From Nocardia vinacea NBRC 16497 (GTDB lineage Bacteria > Actinomycetota > Actinomycetes > Mycobacteriales > Mycobacteriaceae), in contig NZ_BAGN01000399.1 in NCBI RefSeq assembly GCF_000308835.1, forward strand, positions 1 to 36,628: DNA of 36,628 nt, read 5' to 3'. The translations under genes were made by a program, and so were the position numbers. Below, piece after piece: positions 7,155 through 15,340 of the stretch. A model generated the notes under the pieces. The model ran no database searches, had not been told where the DNA came from, and saw nothing but the letters and a program-made list of their open reading frames with translations. Each line of letters begins with the position of its first letter. The stretch's first letter is position 1.

Positions 7155-8783
7155 CTATCCGAGGTCCGGATGGAAAATGCGTTCGGCTGCGTTGCGGAGG
7201 GTGGTGCTACTGTCCGGATCCTCGACATGGAGTGCGAAGGCCAACTCGCCGGTATTGGCGAGCAGCCAGCCCTGCCCGCCTGCGGTGGTGACGTATCCGC
7301 CGCCGCCGATCAGGCCCCGGAGTTGGTCGACCACCGCGGCGGGCAGCGGACTCGATTCGGCGGAAGTCGTCGCCGGGCAGCCGATTTCGATCATGGGTGG
7401 GGTGATGCGTCCATTGGCGATGGCGGCGGTGAGGATCGCCATACCGTAGGGGCTGGCCTGGATTTCGCTCGCCCGGCCGCTGCGTCGGACCTCTTCGGTG
7501 CTCGGGGCCGGGATTCGCGAACTCACCTTGCCCAGACCCGTCAGCTCGAAATCGGTGCCGAGACCGAGCATGCGGGCGGCCTGGGTGATCTCGTCGAGGG
7601 ATACGTTCTGCGGCGGTTTGTGCGCGATGGTGGCCGCGGCTGTCCGCAGTAGTTCGGAAATGCCGCCGATCGGGGCAAGCCCGGCGAAGGCGACCGGTTC
7701 GTTCGTGCTCGCCGCATTGTTCTCGGCGACGGCGACAATGGCTCCGGTCGCGGGGCGGATTGCGACGACGGCCGCCGGATTCCCGACGTAGTTGACCGCA
7801 TCCTGGGCGGCGCGCTGCCAGTACGGGTCCAGGGTTGCGGACACATCCGGCGCCGGTGTGCCCTGCTGTCCGGCGATATTGGCGATCGGAAGCCCGTCGG
7901 GTCCCGATAGCTGCACCGCCCAGCCCGCGGTCCGGTCCCGGTTGTCCTGCCACACCGTGCGCAGTGCGTCGAGCATGGGTGATTGGATGCGCCGGTCGGC
8001 GGAGATCAGCCGTGGCTGCGGCTGCGCCACCACCCCGGGAATCGGTGTGATGTCCGGTTCGAGAACCGCGAAGTCGTCCTGCCGCAGATTCACCGCGACG
8101 ACCGGTTGACCCTTGGCGGCGGCGAGTTGCGCGCGCAAGGACGCCCCGGTGATCAGCGGGGCGACCGGTTCGATGGCCTTCGCCAGCGCGTCGGTGGTGG
8201 CGACCGGATCGGTGATGCGGGCGGGATCGAGTTGGACCACGGCGATGATCTGCTCGGTCATCAACGTTTGTCCGAGACTGTCCTTCACCACAGGCGGCGG
8301 CGTTGGGTAGGCCTTTACCAGGTGGACCTTGCGGGTGTTGTCGAGTTGGGGCATAGCGATGGTGGGCTCCCAGGAGATTCGCCAACCGGTCGCCAACTTT
8401 CGAACCGTGCCCTGCGCGTCATAGACCCAGTTTCGATCGCGTCCGAAGGCCCAGGCGCCCCGCAGGGCGAAGATTCCCTCCGTGGAATCCAATGCGATGA
8501 ATTGCGACAAACGGAAGTCCGGAGCGCCGGGGCCCAATCCCTCGAACACCTGTCGCAGCGATGTGGCGGCGTTGCTCGGTTGGGTGGTCAATTTCGCGGC
8601 GCTATCCGCATCCCGCTTGTTCAGTAGCTCGGTGAACTGTTCAACCGCCACCCTCGCGTCATCCGGATACTCGCCGAACGAACAGGCGCACCCGCTGAGT
8701 GCCACCGCGAGAATCGCTGCGCCGAGGGCCGCCGACCAACGTGTGCGGCTCATGTGCGGTCCGATGCCCGGGGAATTGCTCAT
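7155..8783 (-). CDS. Penicillin-binding lipoprotein-like protein with degenerate active site
   Basis: This 542-residue exported lipoprotein has a signal peptide with lipobox LSGC and lipidation at Cys32. An NTF2-like (MecA_N type) domain spans about 40-150, a dimerisation-like region about 155-310, and a transpeptidase-like fold about 320-542, the layout of mycobacterial Rv2864c. The fold is recognisable from ASPYGMAILTAAIANG. However, the SxxK box, PPGSTFK in active relatives, reads PIGGISE (371-377), and the KTG box region reads AGGQGWLLANTG (501-512). Both the nucleophile and the general base are therefore lost, and a structural or regulatory role is more likely than D,D-transpeptidation. 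The ATG at 8783 is supported by GAGG six bases upstream; an alternative ATG lies at 8753. Confidence 0.75.
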   Translation of the reverse strand: MSNSPGIGPHMSRTRWSAALGAAILAVALSGCACSFGEYPDDARVAVEQFTELLNKRDADSAAKLTTQPSNAATSLRQVFEGLGPGAPDFRLSQFIALDSTEGIFALRGAWAFGRDRNWVYDAQGTVRKLATGWRISWEPTIAMPQLDNTRKVHLVKAYPTPPPVVKDSLGQTLMTEQIIAVVQLDPARITDPVATTDALAKAIEPVAPLITGASLRAQLAAAKGQPVVAVNLRQDDFAVLEPDITPIPGVVAQPQPRLISADRRIQSPMLDALRTVWQDNRDRTAGWAVQLSGPDGLPIANIAGQQGTPAPDVSATLDPYWQRAAQDAVNYVGNPAAVVAIRPATGAIVAVAENNAASTNEPVAFAGLAPIGGISELLRTAAATIAHKPPQNVSLDEITQAARMLGLGTDFELTGLGKVSSRIPAPSTEEVRRSGRASEIQASPYGMAILTAAIANGRITPPMIEIGCPATTSAESSPLPAAVVDQLRGLIGGGGYVTTAGGQGWLLANTGELAFALHVEDPDSSTTLRNAAERIFHPDLG

Positions 8784-8871
8784 CGGGATCCTCGATTCTC
8801 GAGTTCAACCGCGATTGATGGTCGTCAGCATCCGATAACGCAGCGCAATGGACTTCGAGGCTAGCCCGCGC

Positions 8872-8913
8872 ATTCGGCAGCCATCCATTCGATAAATCGG
8901 ATAGCCGCCGAAT
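8872..8913 (-). other. 15-bp inverted repeat upstream of the penicillin-binding-like lipoprotein gene
   Basis: ATTCGGCAGCCATCC (8872-8886) and GGATAGCCGCCGAAT (8899-8913) are inverted with 13 of 15 matches and a 12-nt AT-rich loop. Both mismatches become G-U pairs in minus-strand RNA, which suggests an RNA hairpin in the leader of the lipoprotein gene, about 90 nt before its start. A protein-binding dyad is the alternative. The rest of 8784-9008 holds no gene that I can support. Confidence 0.45.
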
Positions 8914-8975
8914 TGCGATGGACTCGAGATATGGGCCTTATGTTGGCTCCGCACAACAAAGTTCGAGCCGACCAG

Positions 8976-9002
8976 GGGACCCCGGCCGATGGCCGGGGTC
9001 CC
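8976..9002 (-). terminator. Strong hairpin terminator after the VOC gene
   Basis: GGGACCCCGGCC (8976-8987) and GGCCGGGGTCCC (8991-9002) form a perfect 12-bp stem with loop GAT. It begins 6 bases past the stop of the VOC gene. There is no T-tract, which is common for actinobacterial terminators. Confidence 0.75.
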
Positions 9003-9008
9003 GTCGGA

Positions 9009-9386
9009 TCACGACTGCGGCGGTGGGCTGAAGATGCCGAAGTCGTTGCCGGAGGTGTCGAGGATGTGCGCGAAGACGAGGCCGTCCTTGCCGGTGATCG
9101 GTGGGACCGACACCTTTCCGCCCAGCTTTTCGGCGGCGGCGACCGTAGCAGGCACATCCTGAACGAGTACGAAGAAGGTCGCGTGATTGGCCGAGGCGTC
9201 GGGGGTGTGCGAGATGCCCCCGCTGGGTGCCTCGCTCGCGGGGTAGCTGACCAAGTTGTAGCCATCGGCATTCGGATCGGCGGCGAAGCTCCAGCCGAAC
9301 AGGTCGCCGTAGAACTTCTCGACCTCCTGCGGCTTATCGCTGCCGACCTGGAACCAGGCAACCGTGTTGAAAGGGGGAGTGCTCAC
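9009..9386 (-). CDS. VOC-family (glyoxalase/bleomycin-resistance fold) protein
   Basis: This is a soluble 125-residue protein with the paired beta-alpha-beta-beta-beta pattern of the vicinal oxygen chelate superfamily. The first half starts FNTVAWFQVGSDKPQEVEKFYGDLFGW. The second half starts HATFFVLVQDVPATVAAAEKLGG and ends in the family-typical DTSGNDFGIFSPP. The substrate cannot be assigned. GTG at 9386 is chosen because GAGGAG lies 8 nt upstream and the protein then starts at the fold. Longer in-frame starts add only low-complexity charged residues. It lies 97 bp downstream of the WYL regulator on the same strand, so the regulator may control it. Confidence 0.8.
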   Translation of the reverse strand: MSTPPFNTVAWFQVGSDKPQEVEKFYGDLFGWSFAADPNADGYNLVSYPASEAPSGGISHTPDASANHATFFVLVQDVPATVAAAEKLGGKVSVPPITGKDGLVFAHILDTSGNDFGIFSPPPQS

Positions 9387-9483
9387 CGTGTCGTCTCCTC
9401 GCGATCGGGTATCGGTGTCTTGCCCGATCACGATCTCCCGGCGCGGCGACAACCCCCTGTCGGTGTTTCCCGCCGATTTCGTC

Positions 9484-10182
9484 TCACAGCGCGACGGTGC
9501 GGAGTTCGAGGTCCTTCGGAATATCCGAAGGGGTGAGCGGGCGCGGCGGGATCGGTGTATCCGTCATGATCACCGTGCGGATTCGGTCCAGACGGAAACA
9601 GCGGGACTCCGCACGCAACCGGCACCACGCGATGAGATACCAGCCGTGTGATCCGTTGAGGAATGCCGTCGGCTCGACCTCCCGGTCGCTGGCCGCGCCG
9701 AAGCGATCCGAATAGCTGATCCGCAGCACTCGCCCCGCTTCGATCGACTGCCCGATGACCGACGGAATGGCCTGGACGGGCGGCGCATCCACCGGATCCA
9801 GCAACCGAACCCGCGCGGCGAGGTCGCGCGCGGCGGCCGCATTGCGCTCCGACATAACCCCGAGAATCTTGCGCAACGCGCTGCGCCCCGCCTGGTCGAA
9901 GGGCGTCGCCTCGCTGCGCGCCAAAGCCACGGCGAGTGCGACCGCTTCCGCCGCCGTGAAGTTGAGTGGCGGCAGCGACATGCTCTTCTCCAACGCGTAC
10001 CCACCGCGTCTGCCGACATCCGCGTAGATCGGAATACTTGCCTGCTGCAAGGCCGCGATATCGCGTTCGATCGTACGAACGCTCACCTCATAACGCTGCG
10101 CCAACTCTCGCGCGGTCCGCATCCGCGGCGCTACCGCCCGCAACTCCTCGACAATCGCATACAGCCGATCCGTACGGTTCAC
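9484..10182 (-). CDS. HTH/WYL-domain transcriptional regulator (YafY-like)
   Basis: This is a DNA-binding regulator of 232 residues. An N-terminal helix-turn-helix covers about 1-60 (TARELAQRYEVSVRTIERDIAALQ), followed by the GRRGGYAL wing. A WYL domain covers about 140-215; its signature appears as GWYLIAWCRLR, with the ligand-contact arginines in FRLDRIRTV. WYL domains sense small molecules or nucleic acids. The start is GTG at 10182 with only a weak ribosome binding site. The VOC gene downstream is the likeliest target or partner. Confidence 0.85.
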   Translation of the reverse strand: MNRTDRLYAIVEELRAVAPRMRTARELAQRYEVSVRTIERDIAALQQASIPIYADVGRRGGYALEKSMSLPPLNFTAAEAVALAVALARSEATPFDQAGRSALRKILGVMSERNAAAARDLAARVRLLDPVDAPPVQAIPSVIGQSIEAGRVLRISYSDRFGAASDREVEPTAFLNGSHGWYLIAWCRLRAESRCFRLDRIRTVIMTDTPIPPRPLTPSDIPKDLELRTVAL

Positions 10183-10307
10183 GCCGCCACGCTAGCGCCG
10201 ACCACCGACATGAAACGCTATGCGTTCACGGCGCTGGATCGTGCCCAGCCGATCAACTGTCCCACAACTCGAGTTTGCCCCCGACGCAACACATTTGGGT
10301 ATCGGTC

Positions 10308-10336
10308 GACGGTGTCGCACACGCATCGACGCCGTC
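10308..10336 (-). terminator. Hairpin downstream of the duplicated-domain gene
   Basis: GACGGTGTCG (10308-10317) and CGACGCCGTC (10327-10336) form a stem of nine paired bases plus one mismatch, with a 9-nt loop. It lies about 54 nt after the stop of the gene ending at 10390 and upstream of the WYL regulator start, so it may separate the two transcripts. There is no T-tract, and the mismatch is a wobble only on the plus strand. The rest of 10183-10389 holds no gene I can support. Confidence 0.35.
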
Positions 10337-10389
10337 GCACAGGCCACCCAACCTATGCGAGGGCGTCATTGGATATGCGACGGCTCGGG

Positions 10390-10998
10390 TCAGCGGCGGG
10401 GGGAGACCAGCATCGGTTCGTGTAGGTCGAAGTATTCGACTTCGCCCATGAGATCGCTTTCCTCCTCGAACAGGGTGCGCAGATCGTCTGGAATCTCCAA
10501 CTTTTCGTGGGCGCGGGCCTCGGCCTCGGAGGTGAAGTAGACGGCCTCGACGTAACCGTCGCTGCCATATGTCGCCAAGGTGCCGCCGAGAATTTCGGGG
10601 CGCAGTTCGTGGATGCGCTCGGTGCCTTCGGCGAGCAGTTCGCGCATGCGACGTGGATTGCGCGTGTGTCCCTCCATGACCTGGACGAACCCGGCTTGAT
10701 CCGAGCCACCGCCCAGCCACTGCGTCACCTCGGGGCAATCCATGAACTGCACCGGTCCGTCGAAGCACTGCTCGGTCTCGGCCCACCACGCGCCCTGCTC
10801 CGGACGATTGCTATTGCGCCGCGCCGCTTCTTCGGATTCGAACCTCGCCAATGCAATGAACGTTCCGTCATTGCACAACCCGCTGGTCGTCCCGAGATAG
10901 CCGACGGCTCCCGGCTGCAATTCCTCGGTCCACCGATCCATACACCGACGCAGCCGATCGGCGTCGGAAACCTTTCCTTGAATAACTTGGATGAACAT
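10390..10998 (-). CDS. Uncharacterised protein with two tandem dimeric alpha/beta-barrel-like repeats
   Basis: This 202-residue soluble protein appears to be an internal duplication. Residues 1-70 begin FIQVIQGKVSDADRLRRCMDRW and residues about 102-170 begin FVQVMEGHTRNPRRMRELLAEG. Each half then runs through a strand such as GTFIALARFESEEAARR or GYVEAVYFTSEAEARAH. This is the pattern of ABM-like (antibiotic monooxygenase fold) ferredoxin-type barrels, so the protein may fold as a pseudo-dimer. No catalytic residue can be named and the function is unknown. The ATG at 10998 has an excellent ribosome binding site (AGGAGG, 6 nt upstream). Confidence 0.75.
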   Translation of the reverse strand: MFIQVIQGKVSDADRLRRCMDRWTEELQPGAVGYLGTTSGLCNDGTFIALARFESEEAARRNSNRPEQGAWWAETEQCFDGPVQFMDCPEVTQWLGGGSDQAGFVQVMEGHTRNPRRMRELLAEGTERIHELRPEILGGTLATYGSDGYVEAVYFTSEAEARAHEKLEIPDDLRTLFEEESDLMGEVEYFDLHEPMLVSPRR

Positions 10999-11151
10999 CG
11001 AGTCCTCCTAGTGCGGAGGGATCACTCCGCTCTGTAGCGAGGCTGACGCGTCGTGGTCCACCGAGGGTGCTCGGACCGCACGGCCCGCGAACACGGCCAC
11101 CGCACAGCTAATCGTTCGCCGTGGCGCGACCGTACGCAAGACCGGTGCGAG
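10999..11151. other. Intergenic region with two small hairpins
   Basis: GCGGAG (11013-11018) pairs with CTCCGC (11025-11030) directly upstream of the AGGAGG of the gene ending at 10390. CCGAG (11061-11065) pairs with CTCGG (11070-11074) farther up. They could terminate the hydrolase transcript or form a leader. No gene is seen here. Confidence 0.3.
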
Positions 11152-11976
11152 TCAGTGCGCTTCGGCGCAGTTCGTCAGGAAGGTTTCGACCAACTGATTG
11201 ACGACCTCGGGAACCTCGGCGGCGGCGAGGTGCGCGGCACCCTCGATAACCGTCAGCTCCGCGCCGGGAATGGACCGAGCCATGGTCTCCAGTTCGGGTA
11301 CCGGAAAGGTGCGATCCTCGCGGCCGCCGACGACCAGAGTAGGACAGGCGATGGAGGCGAAGCGGTCGCGCTGATCCGGGCGCTCGATCACCACGGATCG
11401 GACAGCATGAGCGACCGATTTCGGATCATTGCGACGCGCGGTATCGAGGACCCGGCGCACGACATCGGGGCGCGTGGCTTCGGTTGTCGGCCCGAGGAAG
11501 GCGCTCACTACCGAGCGAGTGAGCGGCGGGCGGATGCCGCGCAGGATACCGACGATGACCAGTAGCGCCCTGTACTGCAGTTTCTGACCACTCGGGGCCG
11601 GTGAGGCGGTGCCGTTCATCAAGATGGCGGATCGGACGCGGTCCGGAAATTCGGCGGCCAAGGTGCCGCCGATCATGGCACCCCATGAGTTCCCGATGAA
11701 GTGGGTCCGCGAGAGTTCGAGGTGGTCGAGTATGTCGACCACACAGCCCGCGCAGTCCTCGAAGGTGAAGCCGCGGGTGAGCGGGCTGGATTTTCCGTGG
11801 CCGGGTGGGTCCACCGCAATGGTCAGGTAGTTCTCGGCGAAGTGAGCGACCTGAGCGTCCCAGAGACCGGCATCCATGAGCAGGCTCGGCCACATCACGA
11901 GCGGTTCGCCGTGCCCGGTTGTGACGATGTGCAAGGTTCCGAGCCGGGTCGGGATGTATAGATCCGTGCTGTCCAT
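11152..11976 (-). CDS. Alpha/beta hydrolase
   Basis: This is a 274-residue soluble alpha/beta hydrolase. Nucleophile Ser97 sits in GNSWGA, the acid is probably Asp221 in GGREDRTFP, and the base is His249 in GAAHLA. The oxyanion region reads MWPSLLMDAGLW and VDPPGHGKSS. It resembles 3-oxoadipate enol-lactonase-like esterases, but the substrate is not clear. The ATG at 11976 is preceded by AAGGGA. The gene starts 10 bp after the pucR stop on the same strand, so the two are probably co-transcribed and a role in purine or ureide use is possible, though no known step of that pathway needs this fold. Confidence 0.85.
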   Translation of the reverse strand: MDSTDLYIPTRLGTLHIVTTGHGEPLVMWPSLLMDAGLWDAQVAHFAENYLTIAVDPPGHGKSSPLTRGFTFEDCAGCVVDILDHLELSRTHFIGNSWGAMIGGTLAAEFPDRVRSAILMNGTASPAPSGQKLQYRALLVIVGILRGIRPPLTRSVVSAFLGPTTEATRPDVVRRVLDTARRNDPKSVAHAVRSVVIERPDQRDRFASIACPTLVVGGREDRTFPVPELETMARSIPGAELTVIEGAAHLAAAEVPEVVNQLVETFLTNCAEAH

Positions 11977-11986
11977 GGGTTTCCCT

Positions 11987-13480
11987 TCAGCGGAGGGCGA
12001 GAGCGAGGAAGAAGTCGACGCGGTCTTCGAGGCGGGACAGGTCGCGGCCCGTCAGTTCCTCGATGCGTTGGATACGGTAGCGCAAGGTATTCACGTGAAC
12101 ATGAAGTAGCTCAGCGCATTTGGTCCACGAGCCGGACACCTGGAGGAAGGTTTCCAAGGTGTGCACCAAGTCGGCGCGGTTCTCCTGGTCGTAGCTGCTC
12201 AACGGGTCGAGCAGACGCAGGCGGAACATGCGGCGGACTTCGTCGGGGACGCTGGCCAGCAGGAGCATATGGGTGGCGAGTTCGTCGTGGCCGACGACAG
12301 TGGTGGGGGTTGGGCGGTCGGCGGCCAGGCGGCGTGCGTAGCGGGCTTCTTCGACAGCGCCGCGTAGGCCTTCGCCGTCGACGATGCCGCTGACACCGAT
12401 CGAGAGGTGAGCCCCCTGTAGTCCGGGCTCCAAAGCGGTTACGGCGCGGTGGATTTCGCTGATCACGGAGCCGTCGGCAGGGATGAGGGCGATGACTTCA
12501 CCGTCGACCACACCTGCGGCCGGCCTTTTGCCGTAGAGGATTTCGCGCAGTAGGACGCGTAATTCGCCGGGGCGCAAGGCATCTGCTCCAGCTGCCACTG
12601 CGATATAGGTTTCGGCGGGACCGAGGCCGGTCAGTTCCAGGCGGGAAATGATTTCGGCGGGTTTGGCGTCGGAGACGATCAGTTCGATGAGTTCCTGGGC
12701 GAGGCGGCCCTCGGCGCTCTGGCGGTCGTCGAGTCGGGCGCGTTCGAGCGATACGACGGCGGCCAGTTCGCCGGTCAGGGCGCGACGTTCTTCCGGCCAG
12801 TCCTTGAAGTCGCCTTCGAAGACCAAGAACCAGTCGGCGGCGCGGGAGGTGCTGTGCTCGTCGACGGCGAACAGCGAGTAGCGCGCCTTGTCTCGGACCA
12901 GCACGTGGGGGAGACGGCGAGCGTTCAGGAAGGCGGCCGTGACCTCGACCGGCGGCGGCGCGGCGGGTCCGGCCACCACGCGTCCGGTGGACGCGACGAC
13001 CCAGCAGCGCATCCCGAGATCGCGTTCGATCAGCTCGAGCACCGAGCCCAGCCCGGTACCCGAGACGAGCTGACGGTGGCGGTCGAGGATGGCGGTCAGG
13101 TCGGCCGCGCGCCCGGTCGACAGATTGCGGGTCAATGTCTCGGTGACCTGGGCGAATGCGATATCTTCACGGACACGGAACAGCGGTATCCGATGCCGCT
13201 GACAGGCCTCGACGACGTCGGGCGGAGCGCCGCCATAGCGGGCGTCACCGGCGGCGAGTCCGGCGACTCCGGCCCGGGCCAGTGCGCGCACGAAGGTTTC
13301 GCTGTCCTCCGGCGAAAGCCGCCATTGCAGCCCGGTCAGGACCAGCTCTCCGCCGGAGAGATAGCGACTCGGATCGAGCATGTCGGTGGTCACTACCCAG
13401 CGCACGAAGCGGTCGAGCTCTTCTTCGCCGGTGACGAGCTCGAGACCGAGGTTCATGGTCAGAAGTGATCTAAGTCGCAC
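11987..13480 (-). CDS. pucR: PucR-family transcriptional regulator of the purine cluster
   Basis: This 497-residue regulator has a PucR N-terminal ligand-sensing domain at about 1-125 (RLRSLLTMNLGLELVTG onward). A central CdaR/GGDEF-like region spans about 260-400. The C-terminal PucR-type helix-turn-helix at about 440-497 includes LHVHVNTLRYRIQRIEELTG. In Bacillus, PucR controls purine catabolism in response to allantoin-type intermediates. Here it is divergent from uraD, so it is the obvious candidate regulator of the cluster. The start is taken as GTG 13480 because the family domain begins there; the ATG at 13456 would cut it. No clear Shine-Dalgarno sequence is seen. Confidence 0.85.
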   Translation of the reverse strand: MRLRSLLTMNLGLELVTGEEELDRFVRWVVTTDMLDPSRYLSGGELVLTGLQWRLSPEDSETFVRALARAGVAGLAAGDARYGGAPPDVVEACQRHRIPLFRVREDIAFAQVTETLTRNLSTGRAADLTAILDRHRQLVSGTGLGSVLELIERDLGMRCWVVASTGRVVAGPAAPPPVEVTAAFLNARRLPHVLVRDKARYSLFAVDEHSTSRAADWFLVFEGDFKDWPEERRALTGELAAVVSLERARLDDRQSAEGRLAQELIELIVSDAKPAEIISRLELTGLGPAETYIAVAAGADALRPGELRVLLREILYGKRPAAGVVDGEVIALIPADGSVISEIHRAVTALEPGLQGAHLSIGVSGIVDGEGLRGAVEEARYARRLAADRPTPTTVVGHDELATHMLLLASVPDEVRRMFRLRLLDPLSSYDQENRADLVHTLETFLQVSGSWTKCAELLHVHVNTLRYRIQRIEELTGRDLSRLEDRVDFFLALALR

Positions 13481-13650
13481 AGTTGCCGAGGCTAACAGCC
13501 CAGCTCATGCCCGCCCGGCGACGCTTTGGATATTCACACAAACGAGCCCGAGTGAACTGGCGCACACTTCGGATTTCTGGGTCCTAGCAGCGCAGATAAA
13601 CGGCGGGTGTACTTACTCCCAGCATCAGAACAAGCTCGATGGGAGATCGG
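13481..13650. promoter_or_regulatory. Divergent promoter region between pucR and the purine operon
   Basis: This 170-bp gap must hold both promoters. A short dyad TTCAC (13533-13537) and GTGAA (13552-13556) lies centrally and could be an operator. No promoter hexamers are convincing, so this is assigned by position rather than by motif. Confidence 0.4.
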
Positions 13651-14163
13651 ATGTCCGGTGAGATCGGATGGCTCAACTCGCTGCCTCCGGACCAGGCCGA
13701 GGCGGAACTGCTGACCTGCTGCGCCTCGCACGTCTGGGCGCAGAAGGTGGCGGCGCACCGGCCCTACGTGGATAGCACGAGCCTGATGGCCGCCGCGGTC
13801 GCCGGGGTACGGGAACTGAGTTGGCCCGATATCGAGGAGGCGCTGTCCGCGCATCCGCGCATCGGCGATCGCGCGAAGGCGGGCACGCACGAGCGCGAGG
13901 CCGAGTGGTCCGCCGGTGAGCAGTCCGGCACGGCGAGCGCCGACCAGCAGACACTCGATGACATCGCCGCCGGCAATCTGGCCTACGAGCAGCGGTTCGG
14001 ACACGTCTTCCTGATCCGTGCCGCCGGCCGCTCCGCCGAGCAGATCCGCGCCGAACTGCGCAGGCGCCTGGCGAATACCGCCGAGGGCGAGCGCATCGCG
14101 ACTCAACGCGAACTCGCCGATATCACCCGGCTGCGGATCCGAAAGCTGTTGGAGGACAGGTGA
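13651..14163 (+). CDS. uraD: 2-oxo-4-hydroxy-4-carboxy-5-ureidoimidazoline (OHCU) decarboxylase
   Basis: This enzyme decarboxylates OHCU to S-allantoin, the last step of urate degradation to allantoin. The 170-residue all-helical protein has the catalytic His68 in SAHPRIGD, the family segments WSAGEQSG and LAYEQRFGHVFLI, and an N-terminal WLNSLPPDQAEAELLTCC, all in the usual order and length. ATG 13651 is chosen over the in-frame ATG 13639 because GGGAGA lies just upstream of it. It is the first gene of the island, divergent from pucR. Its stop overlaps the next start (GTGA), giving coupled translation with uraH. Confidence 0.92.
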   Translation: MSGEIGWLNSLPPDQAEAELLTCCASHVWAQKVAAHRPYVDSTSLMAAAVAGVRELSWPDIEEALSAHPRIGDRAKAGTHEREAEWSAGEQSGTASADQQTLDDIAAGNLAYEQRFGHVFLIRAAGRSAEQIRAELRRRLANTAEGERIATQRELADITRLRIRKLLEDR

Positions 14164-14459
14164 GTCTGTCCACTCACGTGCTCGACGCGGCATCCGGTCG
14201 CCCGGCGGCGGGGCTGCCGGTGCGGCTGGAAAAGGCCGACGGCATCGTGCTCGCCGAGCGCCGCACCGACGAAGACGGGCGCGTCAAGGATCTGCCCGCG
14301 CCCGAAATCGGCGTCCACCGGCTGATTTTCGAAACCGGTGACCTCAGTCCGTTCTACCCGTCGGTGACCATCGACTTCCGCGTCACCGACCCAGCCGAGC
14401 ACTACCACGTGCCGCTGCTGCTCAGTCCCTATTCCTACTCGACCTACCGAGGTAGCTGA
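14160..14459 (+). CDS. uraH: 5-hydroxyisourate hydrolase (transthyretin-like)
   Basis: This enzyme hydrolyses 5-hydroxyisourate, the urate oxidase product, to OHCU. It is a 99-residue transthyretin-fold protein and acts as a tetramer in the family. Signature parts are the N-terminal STHVLDAASGRPA with its active-site His, the Arg segment in ERRTDEDGR, HYHVPLLLSP, and the diagnostic C-terminal YRGS. The GTG start at 14160 overlaps the uraD stop. It lies directly before urate oxidase, completing the three-step urate-to-allantoin module. Confidence 0.93.
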   Translation: MSLSTHVLDAASGRPAAGLPVRLEKADGIVLAERRTDEDGRVKDLPAPEIGVHRLIFETGDLSPFYPSVTIDFRVTDPAEHYHVPLLLSPYSYSTYRGS

Positions 14460-14462
14460 ACC

Positions 14463-15338
14463 ATGTCGATCAAGCTCGGGCCGAATAGATACGGCAAAGC
14501 GGAAAACCGGGTCGTCCGCGTGACGAAAACCGGTGCCGTCCACGAGATCCGGGATCTGAACGTCGGTGTCGCGTTATCCGGCGATATGGACGAGGTCCAC
14601 CTGACCGGTGACAATGCGACGGTCCTGCCGACCGACACCCAGAAGAACACCGTATTCGCCTTTGCCAAGGAACATGGCATCACCTCACCGGAAGCGTTCG
14701 GTCTTTTGCTGGCACGGCATTTCGTCGATTCCCAGCCGCCCATCCACCACGCGCGGGTCTCCCTGGAGGAGTACGCCTGGGAGCGCATTGTGGTCGGCCC
14801 CGGCGACAAGCGGTATTCGTTCGTGCGCTCCGGCCAGGAGACCCGTACCTCGCGGGTGCACTACGACGGCGAAAACGCCTGGGTGGTCTCGGGTTTGACA
14901 GGTCTGGTGGTGCTCAACTCCACCGGCTCGGAATTCCACGGCTATATCAAGGACAAATACACGACGCTGCAGGAGGCCTACGACCGCGTACTGGCCACCG
15001 AGGTCAATGCGGAATGGCGTTTCGCGAGCGAGCCGGCCGACTGGGACAAGGCCTACCGCGAGGTCCGCGGTGCGCTGCTAGAGGCATTCGCCGATACCTA
15101 CAGCTACTCGCTGCAGCAGACTCTCTACGCCATGGGCGACCGGGTGATCGGCGCGGTCCCGGAGGTCTGCGAGGTCCGGCTGTCGCTGCCCAATAAGCAC
15201 CACTTCGTCGTGGATCTGTCCGGCTTCGGACTGGAGAACGACAACGAGGTGTTCTTCGCCGCTGACCGCCCCTACGGCCTGATCGAGGGCACCGTACTCA
15301 CCGAGGACGCCCCCGCGCCCGGACCGGCTTGGGAGTGA
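14463..15338 (+). CDS. uox: Urate oxidase (cofactor-independent uricase)
   Basis: This enzyme oxidises urate with O2 to 5-hydroxyisourate and H2O2. It is a soluble 291-residue protein with two T-fold domains. The catalytic Lys12 lies in RYGKAENRVVRV and Thr57 in LPTDTQKNTV. Other family segments are HHARVSLEEYAWERI, SFVRSGQ, KDKYTTLQEAYDRVLAT and SLPNKHHFVVDLSGFGLENDNEVF. No FAD or transmembrane segment is present, so it is neither HpxO nor PuuD. It starts 3 nt after the uraH stop, and its own stop overlaps the possible ATG at 15338 of the next gene. Confidence 0.95.
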   Translation: MSIKLGPNRYGKAENRVVRVTKTGAVHEIRDLNVGVALSGDMDEVHLTGDNATVLPTDTQKNTVFAFAKEHGITSPEAFGLLLARHFVDSQPPIHHARVSLEEYAWERIVVGPGDKRYSFVRSGQETRTSRVHYDGENAWVVSGLTGLVVLNSTGSEFHGYIKDKYTTLQEAYDRVLATEVNAEWRFASEPADWDKAYREVRGALLEAFADTYSYSLQQTLYAMGDRVIGAVPEVCEVRLSLPNKHHFVVDLSGFGLENDNEVFFAADRPYGLIEGTVLTEDAPAPGPAWE

Positions 15339-15340
15339 TG

